A stretch of DNA of 6,474 nt, from contig CAJMQD010000055.1 in NCBI GenBank assembly GCA_905215425.1, positions 1 through 6,474 of the forward strand, read 5' to 3'. Source of the stretch: an uncultured bacterium. Its GTDB lineage: Bacteria > Bacillota > Clostridia > Oscillospirales > Oscillospiraceae. Positions 1-6,424 of the stretch are shown here, one piece after another (within the stretch, counting starts at the first letter, position 1; the number at the start of each line of letters is the position of its first letter). A program made the position numbers and the translations under genes. Under the pieces are notes generated by a model. That model did not search any database and had not been told where the DNA came from. It saw nothing but the letters and a program-made list of their open reading frames with translations.

Positions 1-99
1 GAAGTGTTCCATGGAGCGGAACTCCTGCAAATACAGCAGCTCACTTTTGAGCAGGCCGAAGAACTTTTCTATCACTGTGTTGTCCAGACAGTTCCCCTT
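1..99 (-). pseudogene. IS3-family (IS150 group) transposase OrfB fragment, C-terminal part of the DDE domain
   Basis: Translating the minus strand from 99 to 1 gives 33 uninterrupted residues beginning [20 protein letters not shown] and ending [11 protein letters not shown]. This is the classic end of the IS3-family integrase core, where family members read [22 protein letters not shown]. The Glu at fragment residue 11 is the expected third acidic residue of the DDE triad. The first two acidic residues and all upstream OrfB sequence, as well as OrfA, are absent: beyond the AAG codon at 97-99 the frame runs into the palindrome at 101-166 and soon meets a stop. The fragment continues past the left window edge, so the true C-terminus may lie outside. 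It cannot be an active transposase in this form. Family assignment is firm; assignment to a named element is not possible. Confidence 0.85.
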
Positions 100-100
100 A

Positions 101-166
101 TAAACCGCGCCCCATTTGTTAGACAAGTATGATAAAATACTTGTCTAACAAATGGGGCGCGGTTCA
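101..166. repeat. 66-base near-perfect palindrome resembling paired IS150-type terminal inverted repeats
   Basis: Arms 101-130 and 137-166 are reverse complements at 29 of 30 positions; the only mismatch is 102 against 165. Bases 103-130 and 137-164 match perfectly over 28 bases. The loop is six bases, GATAAA, at 131-136. Read inward from 166 on the minus strand, the arm begins TGAACCGCGCCCCATTTGTT and continues AGACA. That resembles the TGAACTGCACCCC...GTTAGACA ends known from IS150-group elements, which start with TG and end with CA. The left arm starts TA instead of TG. The block sits three bases after the PLP gene's stop codon and directly against the OrfB fragment, so it marks the junction of the operon with IS debris. 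No clean target-site duplication is visible. As RNA it would form a very stable hairpin from either strand. Confidence 0.8.
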
Positions 167-169
167 TTT

Positions 170-1432
170 TTATGTTTCCTCTACTATTTCTCTTGTTACG
201 TTTAAAAATTGTAAAACGGCTTTTTTGTCATAATAGTGCATTGGTGAAATCCTCAGCACATCTCCGCATCCATAGCTTTTTAATAGAGTACTACAGTAAA
301 TACTGTTCTGCCTACGTATCGACAACACCACTTTCTTCTTTCGGTAAGCCTGATATAAATCATCTGTACTCTGTTTGCTGCCAGAGATACATACGATCCA
401 ATCCTTGTTCTCTAAATTCTCTTGATCAAACCAAACTTTGATTTCCGGAATATGCCGCAGTCCTGGTACTTGCTCCGTTCCTTCCATCATAAGCTCATGC
501 AAAACACGTTCCTTTTCTTCAACGTAGTCCTGTCCAGACCGGACCAACAGCCGTCGTTCGCCTCCACCGTTGAGGAAATACCCCAACTGTTCAAAATAGC
601 TCGCTACTTCTTTCATCAGAGCAAAAGATACCGGCTCCACGCTCCCCAGAGTCCAAGCAGAACCCTTTTGACCTATCAAGCATTCTTCTCCAGCCAAAGC
701 CAACCGATTCGATACCCAAGCCAGTCCGCTTCCTCTGGAACTAAATACTTTATACGGTGCTATGACCAAACCATCTACCGGAATATCCTTCAGTCCTACC
801 GAACCATGCGGCAACCGCTGCACCCCATCCAGTATGATATACAGTTCTGGGTATTTGGCCCGTACTGCCCGGACGATCTCCTTATATGGCAGCTTTGCTC
901 CCGTTGTGTTGGAGGTACACGTCATCATCAGCACTGATGTTTCCTCTGTTACCGCTGCCAGCACTTGTTCTTCCGTTACACTATGGAGTGTCTGATCTAC
1001 AGGGACAATTACTGCCTCCATCCCGTATTTTTCTGCTGCCCGTCTCGTTCCATCAATAGCGGCAGGGTGATCTAACTCCGTCGTAACGATATTTCTGCCT
1101 CGTCCTACTCGCGCAGCAGTATCTACCAGCGAAAATAGCAACCGAGACGCAGAAAGATCTTGAATAATATCCCCTTCTGTCGGTGCGTCCAACATGGTGC
1201 GAACAGCTTGTTTGCCCTCCTCCATAACATCCAGTAGATACTTCGCCTCTTGGCCTGTCCCATCAGAAGGATAATCAGGCAGCGCCACCAACTTTTGCTG
1301 CAGTTCTAATACGTTTTTTAATCGCATAGCTCCTGCAGCATTATTAAAAAATAAGCGTTCTTCTGTCACGCCGACAAAACTATTGCGGATAAACCTCCAC
1401 ATTGAAGCCGGTACGTTATCTAAAGGTTCCAT
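170..1432 (-). CDS. Class V-fold PLP-dependent enzyme (aminotransferase / cysteine desulfurase-like), substrate unknown
   Basis: This is a 420-residue fold-type I PLP enzyme of the class V group. An N-terminal LFFNNAAGA (near residues 28-36) corresponds to the family's YLDNAATT. A TTELDHPAA segment holds the His expected to stack on the cofactor (His122), and CTSNTTG follows (Asn175). LDGVQ supplies the Asp and Gln that contact the PLP ring (Asp202, Gln205), and APYKVFSSRGSG supplies the likely Schiff-base Lys228. All catalytic landmarks are present, so it is probably active. The open frame extends to a TTG at 1537, but that codon has no ribosome site, whereas ATG 1432 has AAAGGAG five bases upstream and gives a normal family N-terminus. 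It is last in the operon. Its GC content is visibly lower than that of the other genes. Possible roles include transamination, beta-elimination or desulfuration; the sequence does not decide between them. Confidence 0.85.
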   Translation of the reverse strand: MEPLDNVPASMWRFIRNSFVGVTEERLFFNNAAGAMRLKNVLELQQKLVALPDYPSDGTGQEAKYLLDVMEEGKQAVRTMLDAPTEGDIIQDLSASRLLFSLVDTAARVGRGRNIVTTELDHPAAIDGTRRAAEKYGMEAVIVPVDQTLHSVTEEQVLAAVTEETSVLMMTCTSNTTGAKLPYKEIVRAVRAKYPELYIILDGVQRLPHGSVGLKDIPVDGLVIAPYKVFSSRGSGLAWVSNRLALAGEECLIGQKGSAWTLGSVEPVSFALMKEVASYFEQLGYFLNGGGERRLLVRSGQDYVEEKERVLHELMMEGTEQVPGLRHIPEIKVWFDQENLENKDWIVCISGSKQSTDDLYQAYRKKKVVLSIRRQNSIYCSTLLKSYGCGDVLRISPMHYYDKKAVLQFLNVTREIVEET

Positions 1433-1437
1433 ATAGG

Positions 1438-1444
1438 CTCCTTT
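1438..1444 (-). promoter_or_regulatory. Ribosome binding site that decides the PLP-enzyme start
   Basis: The minus strand reads AAAGGAG, then five bases (CCTAT), then ATG at 1432. Nothing similar precedes the TTG at 1537, where the upstream sequence is AT-rich and a TAA stop sits directly before the codon. This argues that the 35-residue N-terminal extension (which contains a CPEC motif) is untranslated leader. Confidence 0.75.
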
Positions 1445-1550
1445 CAAAGTTTTGACCCGGCATTCAGGACAGGCAACGTAGAATAAGCCGTTGTTTGTTC
1501 CAAATACCGGGCCATTTTGTGAGAGGGTTAGGTCCAATTATTTTGATAAC

Positions 1551-3524
1551 TTAAGCAACCTCAGCCTTAACCTTTGCCTTTTTAGTCTGAATCAGCAATA
1601 GCACGGCAGTGATTCCCACACCGATGGCAGTGCGGATGGGCTCCACCGTAGCCACTTCGGCATCGATGCACGCCCAGAACAGGAAGAACGTGCTGACCAG
1701 ACAGCCCACACGCACCAGAACGGTGGTCCGGGCACAGTGGAGATAGCCCTCGATCATGGCCACGAACATATACACTGCGGCCAGACCCACGATAAACACG
1801 GTGATCCGCTGGAACCAAGTGCCGGAGATCAGGGGGCTGAACAGGAAGAACATAGGCACAAAGTAGAAGGAAGACCCCATCTTAAGACTCTGGAATCCGG
1901 TCTTCATGGGGTCGGCACCGGCGATACCGGCGGCCACGAAGGCGGTGATGCAGACGGGAGGTGTCAGGCCGGCCACCTGAGAGAACCAGAAGATCAGCAG
2001 GTGGGCCTCCATCAGCTCGATGCCGAAGTTCACCAAAGCGGGGGCACACAGGGTAGCCAGAATGATGTAGCAGGTGGCGGAGGGCAGACCGCAACCGATG
2101 ATGTAGGACATAAGCAGCAGAATCAGAATCAACACCATCAGATGGCCGCCAGACAGGAACATGATGATGGAGGTACTCTTGATCATAAAGCCGGTCTTGT
2201 TCAGCACGGCTACGATGATAGAGGCGCAGGCCACCACGGGCAGAATGGACACCATAGAGACGGAGGTGGCCTCAAGGGCCAGCATGAAGCGCTTGAAGTC
2301 CAGGCGGGTCTCTTTCCGCAGCATGGTGACCACCACGATCAGGATGGTGCAGATGGCGCCGCTGAGGAAAGCGGTAAAGCCCGCGTACAGCATGTACACC
2401 AGCACCAAGATGGGGATGATCAGGGGGAGGGCGGTCATAAAGGACTTGCCCTTGGGCGGCAGTTGCTCCGCAGGCAGGCCCTTCATTCCCAGCTTCTTGG
2501 CCATGCAGTCCACAAAGAACCACACTGTGAAGTAGAACATGAACGCCGGCAGGAAGGAGTCCTTCACTACGTTAAAATAAGTGGTGCCGATGTTGTCCGC
2601 GATCAGGAAGGCCACCGTGCCCATAACAGGGGGCGTGATCTGCCCGCCGGAGGAAGCCACGGCCTCTACGGCGCCGGCCACCTCGGCCCTGAAGCCGGTC
2701 TTTTTCATCATGGGGATGGTAAGGGTGCCGGTGGTGACCACATTGGCCACGGAGCTGCCAGACACCATAGCCATGGCGCCGCTGGACAGCACGGACACCT
2801 TGGCGGGACCGCCGGCGGACTTGCCGGCGATCGCCAGGGCCAGATCCATAAACAGCTTGTCCGCGCCCGTGGCCGACAGGAAGGAGCCAAAGGCCACGAA
2901 GGCAAACAGCTGGGCCGAGCATAGGGAGGTGAGGGAGCCGAACAGGCCCTCAGTGGTGCAGTAGGTGGTCTCGATAAACTTGCTGAAGGACAGGCCCTTA
3001 TGCATGAGCATGGCGGGCATATAGGGGCCGAAGAAGCCATAGGCAATAATGACGCCGGCGATGACGCAGATGGCACCGCCCACGGTGCGGCGTGCCGCCT
3101 CCAGCACCATCAGGAGCAGGGCGGTGCCCACGATCTTGTCCATCAGATAGACCTTGCTGACATAGGGGATGCGGTGAATGAACCGTTCATTGCTGTACAG
3201 CGTCCACACCAGGCACACCACACACAGGACGACCAGCACGATGTCGATCAGGTCGGGCTTGTCCAGATGGGAGCGCTTGGAGCCGGGGATCCACAGGAAG
3301 GCCAGAGCCAGCAGCGTACACATGACGATGCCGATCTGGATCATGGGCAGGAACACGCCGTTAAAGGCGGTATAGAATACAAGGATGGTCAGGCCCGCCC
3401 CCAGAACAAAGGCGACTTTCCGCCAGAAACCGGTCAGTGTCCGCTTCCTGTTCTCCTTTTCGATGGCCTCTTCCGCGACCTCCTTGTTGTCCCTTTTGGG
3501 GAAGATCTTATGAAGGATGTCCAT
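1551..3524 (-). CDS. TRAP transporter fused permease (DctQ-DctM fusion, TAXI type)
   Basis: This is a 657-residue multi-spanning membrane protein, usual size for the fused 4TM/12TM TRAP permeases. After a charged cytoplasmic start (residues 1-33) come hydrophobic segments near 35-52, 60-79, 92-109, 132-142 and 148-166, matching the small DctQ-like part. The large DctM-like part follows. It carries the family signature near residues 233-301: AGKSAGGPAKVSVLSSGAMA, a GSSVANVVTTG segment, MMKKTGFRAEVAGAVEA and SSGGQITPPVMG. A second half repeats the pattern with SYIIGCGLPSATCYI and GLTPPVCITAFVAAGIAGAD. Two or three more helices and a Lys-rich tail close the protein. Such permeases use the sodium or proton gradient to import substrate delivered by a TAXI binding protein, which is the gene just upstream. 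The start is clear: AAGGAGG lies five bases before ATG. No frameshift or missing signature was seen. Confidence 0.95.
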   Translation of the reverse strand: MDILHKIFPKRDNKEVAEEAIEKENRKRTLTGFWRKVAFVLGAGLTILVFYTAFNGVFLPMIQIGIVMCTLLALAFLWIPGSKRSHLDKPDLIDIVLVVLCVVCLVWTLYSNERFIHRIPYVSKVYLMDKIVGTALLLMVLEAARRTVGGAICVIAGVIIAYGFFGPYMPAMLMHKGLSFSKFIETTYCTTEGLFGSLTSLCSAQLFAFVAFGSFLSATGADKLFMDLALAIAGKSAGGPAKVSVLSSGAMAMVSGSSVANVVTTGTLTIPMMKKTGFRAEVAGAVEAVASSGGQITPPVMGTVAFLIADNIGTTYFNVVKDSFLPAFMFYFTVWFFVDCMAKKLGMKGLPAEQLPPKGKSFMTALPLIIPILVLVYMLYAGFTAFLSGAICTILIVVVTMLRKETRLDFKRFMLALEATSVSMVSILPVVACASIIVAVLNKTGFMIKSTSIIMFLSGGHLMVLILILLLMSYIIGCGLPSATCYIILATLCAPALVNFGIELMEAHLLIFWFSQVAGLTPPVCITAFVAAGIAGADPMKTGFQSLKMGSSFYFVPMFFLFSPLISGTWFQRITVFIVGLAAVYMFVAMIEGYLHCARTTVLVRVGCLVSTFFLFWACIDAEVATVEPIRTAIGVGITAVLLLIQTKKAKVKAEVA

Positions 3525-3529
3525 TTATG

Positions 3530-3536
3530 CCTCCTT
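3530..3536 (-). promoter_or_regulatory. Strong ribosome binding site of the TRAP permease
   Basis: Minus strand AAGGAGG with a five-base spacer (CATAA) to ATG 3524. It is a full match to the anti-Shine-Dalgarno core and the strongest such site in the window. It may help offset the upstream hairpin in the same gap. Confidence 0.85.
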
Positions 3537-3553
3537 AACACGCTGATATATGG

Positions 3554-3586
3554 CAGTGAGCGAAAGGCAGCGCCTTCCGCTCACCG
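3554..3586 (-). other. Intercistronic hairpin between binding protein and permease genes
   Basis: Arms 3556-3568 and 3572-3584 form a 13-pair stem with one G-U wobble and a three-base loop. One further wobble and one C-G pair extend the stem to 3554 and 3586. On the transcript the 5' arm reads GUGAGCGGAAGGC. No U-run follows on the minus strand, so this is not a standard intrinsic terminator. Hairpins in this position commonly protect the upstream binding-protein mRNA or reduce read-through, giving more binding protein than permease. The structure is seen; that function is inferred. Confidence 0.65.
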
Positions 3587-3605
3587 TGCTTGGCTTAGTC
3601 AAAAC

Positions 3606-4673
3606 TTATTTGATCAGTCCGGCCTCCTGATAGTACTTCAAGGCGCCGGGATGCAGATCGACCACGGTGTTCTGGACCATATCCTCAACAGTGAAATCCT
3701 TATAGGAGGACTGGACGGTCTCCAGATAAGGCTTCTCTTCGCAGCAGACCTTAGCCAGGACATAGGCCAAAGAATCTGGCACGTCCTTACGCACCACCAG
3801 AATGGACTTGATACGCGCAGTGTTCACGTCAGCGTCGTTGCCAGCATAAGTGCCGCCTGGAATGGCAATGTCGCCCCAGCCGTACTTCTCATGCAGGGAG
3901 GCAATGATGTTGTCCTCGATGCCCAAAATCTTGGAGTTGCGCTTGCTCAGCAGCTCCTTCAGGGAGGCGTCGGAGGTGGACTTGTTCACGATCAGCAGGT
4001 CGAAGTGGCGGTCGCCGTAAGCATCGTACAGGGCGGAGCCGTCAGCCACATACACCTCGCCGGAGTCCTGCAGGTCGGAAATGCCGCTCAGGCCGTACTC
4101 CTGCAGGATCATCTCGCCCACGATGGAGGAGGCAGCGGAGGCCACCATAGCGCCCACCTTGGTCTTATAGCCGGCCTCGATCAGCTCGCCCAGAGTGTTG
4201 TAGGGGCAGGAGGCGTCCACGATGAAATACATAGCGGTGCTCTCCAGAGAGGCGATGGCCCGCAGGTCGTCGGAGGCCTCTTCATAGGGCTCCTCGCCGG
4301 CCAGCAGCTTGTTCAGGAACAGGCTCTGGGTCAGGCCGATCTGCGCGTCCCCCGCGACCATAACAGCGGGGTTGGCCACGGCACCGCCAGTGGTGGCAGT
4401 GATGGGGAAGCCTTCAAAGTAGGGGTTGGCCTTGTCGGCGATGGCCGCAGAGATCATAGCCCAGCCGCCGTTAGAGGGGCCACCAACAAACTCGACCGCG
4501 TCGATCTTGGCGGGGTTCTCCAGGGTAGGCATAGCCTCCTCGGTCTGAGAGGTGCTGGCACCAGCAGAGGAAGTGCCGCCGCCGGACTGGGCAGGCTCGT
4601 CCTTCTTACCGCAGCCTGCAAACAGGGTCAGCATCATTGCAAGGGCCAGGGTCGCAGAGATCAGCTTTTTCAT
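3606..4673 (-). CDS. TAXI-family TRAP transporter solute-binding lipoprotein
   Basis: This is a 355-residue extracytoplasmic binding protein. The N-terminus MKKLISATLALAMMLTLFAG followed by Cys21 is a lipoprotein signal with an LFAGC lipobox, so the mature protein should be lipid-anchored outside the membrane. A flexible Ser/Gly/Thr-rich linker follows. The domain opens with FVGGPSNGGWAMISAAIADK and TTGGAVANPAVMVAGDAQIG-LTQS, typical of the TAXI family (GGxxGGWY..GG..IA and GG..N...V..G.A.IG...S). It closes with LHPGALKYYQEAG, the usual TAXI ending (HPGA..YY.E.G). Known TAXI proteins bind glutamate, glutamine or other carboxylates, but ligand is not predictable here. The frame also has an ATG six codons upstream (4691); I chose 4673 because the AAAGGAG preceding it lies inside those extra codons. 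The gene is followed by its cognate permease. Confidence 0.93.
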   Translation of the reverse strand: MKKLISATLALAMMLTLFAGCGKKDEPAQSGGGTSSAGASTSQTEEAMPTLENPAKIDAVEFVGGPSNGGWAMISAAIADKANPYFEGFPITATTGGAVANPAVMVAGDAQIGLTQSLFLNKLLAGEEPYEEASDDLRAIASLESTAMYFIVDASCPYNTLGELIEAGYKTKVGAMVASAASSIVGEMILQEYGLSGISDLQDSGEVYVADGSALYDAYGDRHFDLLIVNKSTSDASLKELLSKRNSKILGIEDNIIASLHEKYGWGDIAIPGGTYAGNDADVNTARIKSILVVRKDVPDSLAYVLAKVCCEEKPYLETVQSSYKDFTVEDMVQNTVVDLHPGALKYYQEAGLIK

Positions 4674-4680
4674 GGTTCTT

Positions 4681-4688
4681 TCTCCTTT
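4681..4688 (-). promoter_or_regulatory. Ribosome binding site deciding the binding-protein start
   Basis: Minus strand AAAGGAGA lies seven bases before ATG 4673. The alternative ATG at 4691 would place this site within the coding sequence and has no equally good site of its own. Confidence 0.75.
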
Positions 4689-4698
4689 CATATCTCTT

Positions 4699-4712
4699 CC
4701 ACTCTTTAGTGG
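4699..4712 (-). other. Small hairpin in the dehydrogenase / binding-protein gap
   Basis: On the minus strand CCACT-AAAG-AGTGG forms a five-pair stem with a four-base loop a few bases after the dehydrogenase stop codon. There is no U-run after it. It is short enough to occur by chance, so any role in mRNA processing is speculative. Confidence 0.3.
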
Positions 4713-4716
4713 CAGT

Positions 4717-5739
4717 TTAGAGCAATTCTTCCGGAATGTCCATTGCCTTCTCCCGGGCCATCTCCACCAGCTTGGCGGCGATGTTGTCGTCCACGGTTAC
4801 ACCACTTACCGCCCGTTGAGCGGCCCGACGTGCCTCAAACTGGCCGGGATAGGTAACGGACCGGAATCCGGGCGCCGGGGGGATTGCGTTGACCTTTTCC
4901 AGAAACTCTCTGGTACGGCGGTCATAGTCGGCCTTGTCACACAGCACGCTTAGCTTTACGCCGGTCATGAACCAGTTGAACTCCACAGGGTCACCCAGCA
5001 GACCGTAACACAGGAGCTCGTTGATCATACCCATGCCAGTGCCCTTGGCCCCAGCTGAGGGCAGCATTACGCCGCCGTCAAAATAGGCCGCGGGGTCGGT
5101 GGAGGGGTTGCCGTTCTTGTCCAGGATCTGCCCCTCGGACAGCTGTACGCCCTTGCGCAGGGCCAGCCGCAGCTTGCCGCCGGCGGAGGAAGCGGTGGCA
5201 AAATCGGCAGACAGGGCCACGCCGTCCATGCCGGGCATGGCCATAGCCGTGGGGTTGGTGCTCAGAACGCCCTTGCGCCCGCCGAAGGGGGCCACCGAGG
5301 GGTGCTCCTTGTGGCCGCCGCCGCCATAGACGCAGCCGAAGCAGCCATGAGCGGCCATGGCCTCGGAGTAGGCACCGATGCGCCCGGTGTGGCCCACGCC
5401 CTTGATCCCGGCCACCGCCATGGGCTGGGTCTCTAGGGACTTGATCAGTTTCTCCGTGGCCCGCTTCAGGGCCACGATGCCAAAGCCCCGATTCCCGTCC
5501 ACCAGGAAGGCCCCGGAGGCTTTCTCGACGACCACGGGCTGGGCAGTGCCGTCCAGCTTGCCGTCCACCATGAACTTAGCGTACTCAAACAGGCGCATGG
5601 CCCCGTGGGCCTCGATGCCCTTCAGGTCGTTGTCCACCAGGTGGTCAGTGATGATCACGGCGTTCTCCTGAGAGGCACCATATGCCTTCAAAAACTCCAC
5701 GCCAAAGGCGTGCAGCTTTTTCGCGTCCATCGTTTTCAT
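4717..5739 (-). CDS. Ldh2-family NAD(P)-dependent 2-hydroxyacid dehydrogenase (malate/L-lactate/YiaK-like)
   Basis: This is a 340-residue cytoplasmic oxidoreductase of the malate/L-lactate dehydrogenase family (Ldh2), which oxidises 2-hydroxy acids or reduces 2-oxo acids with a nicotinamide cofactor. DLKGIEAHGAMRL holds the expected catalytic His45 (family: D.xGx.SHG..R). Further family blocks are GVGHTGRIGAYSEAMA, STNPTAMAMPG, SADFATASSAGGKL and LPSAGAKGTGMGMINELLCY. Relatives include malate, sulfolactate and ureidoglycolate dehydrogenases, 2,3-diketo-L-gulonate reductase and piperideine-2-carboxylate reductase, so the substrate is open. The frame extends to an ATG at 5793 that overlaps the upstream gene by 38 bases and adds an Arg/Ala-rich stretch unlike the family. 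ATG 5739 gives a normal N-terminus, has GAGG ten bases upstream and leaves a 16-base gap; ATG 5730 is also possible. A TRAP transporter beside it fits uptake of a hydroxy or oxo acid. Confidence 0.9.
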   Translation of the reverse strand: MKTMDAKKLHAFGVEFLKAYGASQENAVIITDHLVDNDLKGIEAHGAMRLFEYAKFMVDGKLDGTAQPVVVEKASGAFLVDGNRGFGIVALKRATEKLIKSLETQPMAVAGIKGVGHTGRIGAYSEAMAAHGCFGCVYGGGGHKEHPSVAPFGGRKGVLSTNPTAMAMPGMDGVALSADFATASSAGGKLRLALRKGVQLSEGQILDKNGNPSTDPAAYFDGGVMLPSAGAKGTGMGMINELLCYGLLGDPVEFNWFMTGVKLSVLCDKADYDRRTREFLEKVNAIPPAPGFRSVTYPGQFEARRAAQRAVSGVTVDDNIAAKLVEMAREKAMDIPEELL

Positions 5740-5755
5740 TCCCGCGCCGCCTCGC

Positions 5756-6361
5756 TTACTTGCGCACAACGGCCTTGCGCCCGCCGATCGCACCTAACTC
5801 TTCCAAGCTGGCCTTGCGCTCCACGGCCTCTGCCAGCTTGACCTCGATGTCAGCGATGTCCTCGGCCTGATAGATGATCTCCTCGGCCCGATCGGCGGGG
5901 ATGACCACGATGCCGTCATCGTCGCCCACCACGATGTCTCCGGGGTTGACGCGGCAACCGTCGATGTCAATGGGCACGTTCACTGCGGCCAGCTGCAGCT
6001 CCTCGGCATAGGGCTTGGTACCGCTACCCTTGCAGTAGACAGGCATCTTGTGGTCGGCGATCTCTTCTTTATCCCGCAGGCAGCCGTCCACCACCAGGCC
6101 GGCGGCTCCAGCCAGCTCAGCCACGCGGCACACATTGCCTCCGGTCAGCCAGCACTGGGTGCCCTTGGCGTCGATGAAGATGACCTGGCCGTCGGTAGCC
6201 ATGCGGGCAAAGGCAAACTGGCCGCCCACAAAGTCGGTCTTCTGGCCGGGCTGCTTCTCAATATACTGAACGGTCAGCGCCGGGCCCACCATGTTGGGAG
6301 TGGGCTTGCCCTGCAGGCAGTAGACCCCCTTTGTATAGCCGGAGATGCCCAGACGGCGCAT
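5756..6361 (-). CDS. RraA-family protein (4-hydroxy-4-methyl-2-oxoglutarate aldolase / oxaloacetate decarboxylase-like), 5' end disrupted
   Basis: From ATG 6361 the product has 201 residues with the RraA fold signatures. These are NMVGPALTV (23-31), DGQVIFIDAKG (57-67), LTGGN (72-76), AGLVVDGCLRDKEEI (87-101, with the Arg96-Asp97 pair that in HMG aldolases binds substrate and metal) and VNPGDIVVGDDDGIVVIP (138-155). Family enzymes cleave 4-hydroxy-4-methyl-2-oxoglutarate or similar 2-oxo acids to pyruvate and can decarboxylate oxaloacetate. RraA proper instead inhibits RNase E, which is less likely beside catabolic genes. Family homology continues upstream of 6361 in the same frame to 6409, reading ILARFYTLPTGDLTDS, and is then cut by a TAA at 6410-6412. 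ATG 6361 therefore drops about 20 N-terminal residues and has no good ribosome site. The gene may be a recent pseudogene, may use a weak internal start, or may contain a sequence error. Confidence 0.8.
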   Translation of the reverse strand: MRRLGISGYTKGVYCLQGKPTPNMVGPALTVQYIEKQPGQKTDFVGGQFAFARMATDGQVIFIDAKGTQCWLTGGNVCRVAELAGAAGLVVDGCLRDKEEIADHKMPVYCKGSGTKPYAEELQLAAVNVPIDIDGCRVNPGDIVVGDDDGIVVIPADRAEEIIYQAEDIADIEVKLAEAVERKASLEELGAIGGRKAVVRK

Positions 6362-6424
6362 AGAGTCGGTCAGATCCCCGGTGGGGAGAGTATAAAAACG
6401 TGCTAGGATTTATTTCTGCTGCAT
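6362..6424 (-). other. N-terminal coding remnant of the RraA-like gene with an in-frame TAA
   Basis: Reading the minus strand from ATG 6422-6424 in the frame of the gene below gives M Q Q K, TAA (6410-6412), then ILARFYTLPTGDLTDSMRRL. The sequence after the stop is a typical RraA-family beginning (xEILxRFxxLPTxxxxDAM), so it was coding in an ancestor. Replacing the first T of TAA by G would give Glu and a continuous product of about 222 residues, the usual family length. A second reading from ATG 6436-6438 begins MSVKK but leaves the frame and would need two indels. No strong ribosome site precedes either ATG. Confidence 0.65.

Noticed and set aside
101..172. Palindrome as an ordinary intrinsic terminator of the operon
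   Set aside because: On the operon strand the stem is followed by TATAAGGGG, not a U-run. The only T-rich tract follows the stem on the plus strand (167-171), where no gene is seen. It may still slow transcription, but the resemblance to IS ends explains it better.
1737..2924. Plus-strand open frame of 395 codons opposite the TRAP permease
   Set aside because: Its very His/Gly/Gln-rich low-complexity translation is the mirror of hydrophobic permease codons. No ribosome site or family motif was seen.
4674..4691. Six extra N-terminal codons of the binding protein
   Set aside because: They contain the ribosome site of the internal ATG and would place unusual residues before a standard lipoprotein signal.
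3000..4709. A long plus-strand open frame of 569 codons opposite the binding-protein gene
   Set aside because: It lies antisense to two clear minus-strand genes, is rich in His, Gln and Gly in the way GC-rich antisense frames are, and shows no recognisable domain.
5740..5793. Eighteen extra N-terminal codons of the Ldh2-family dehydrogenase
   Set aside because: They overlap the end of the upstream gene and encode an Arg/Ala/Gly-rich stretch not found in the family; ATG 5739 gives a normal N-terminus.
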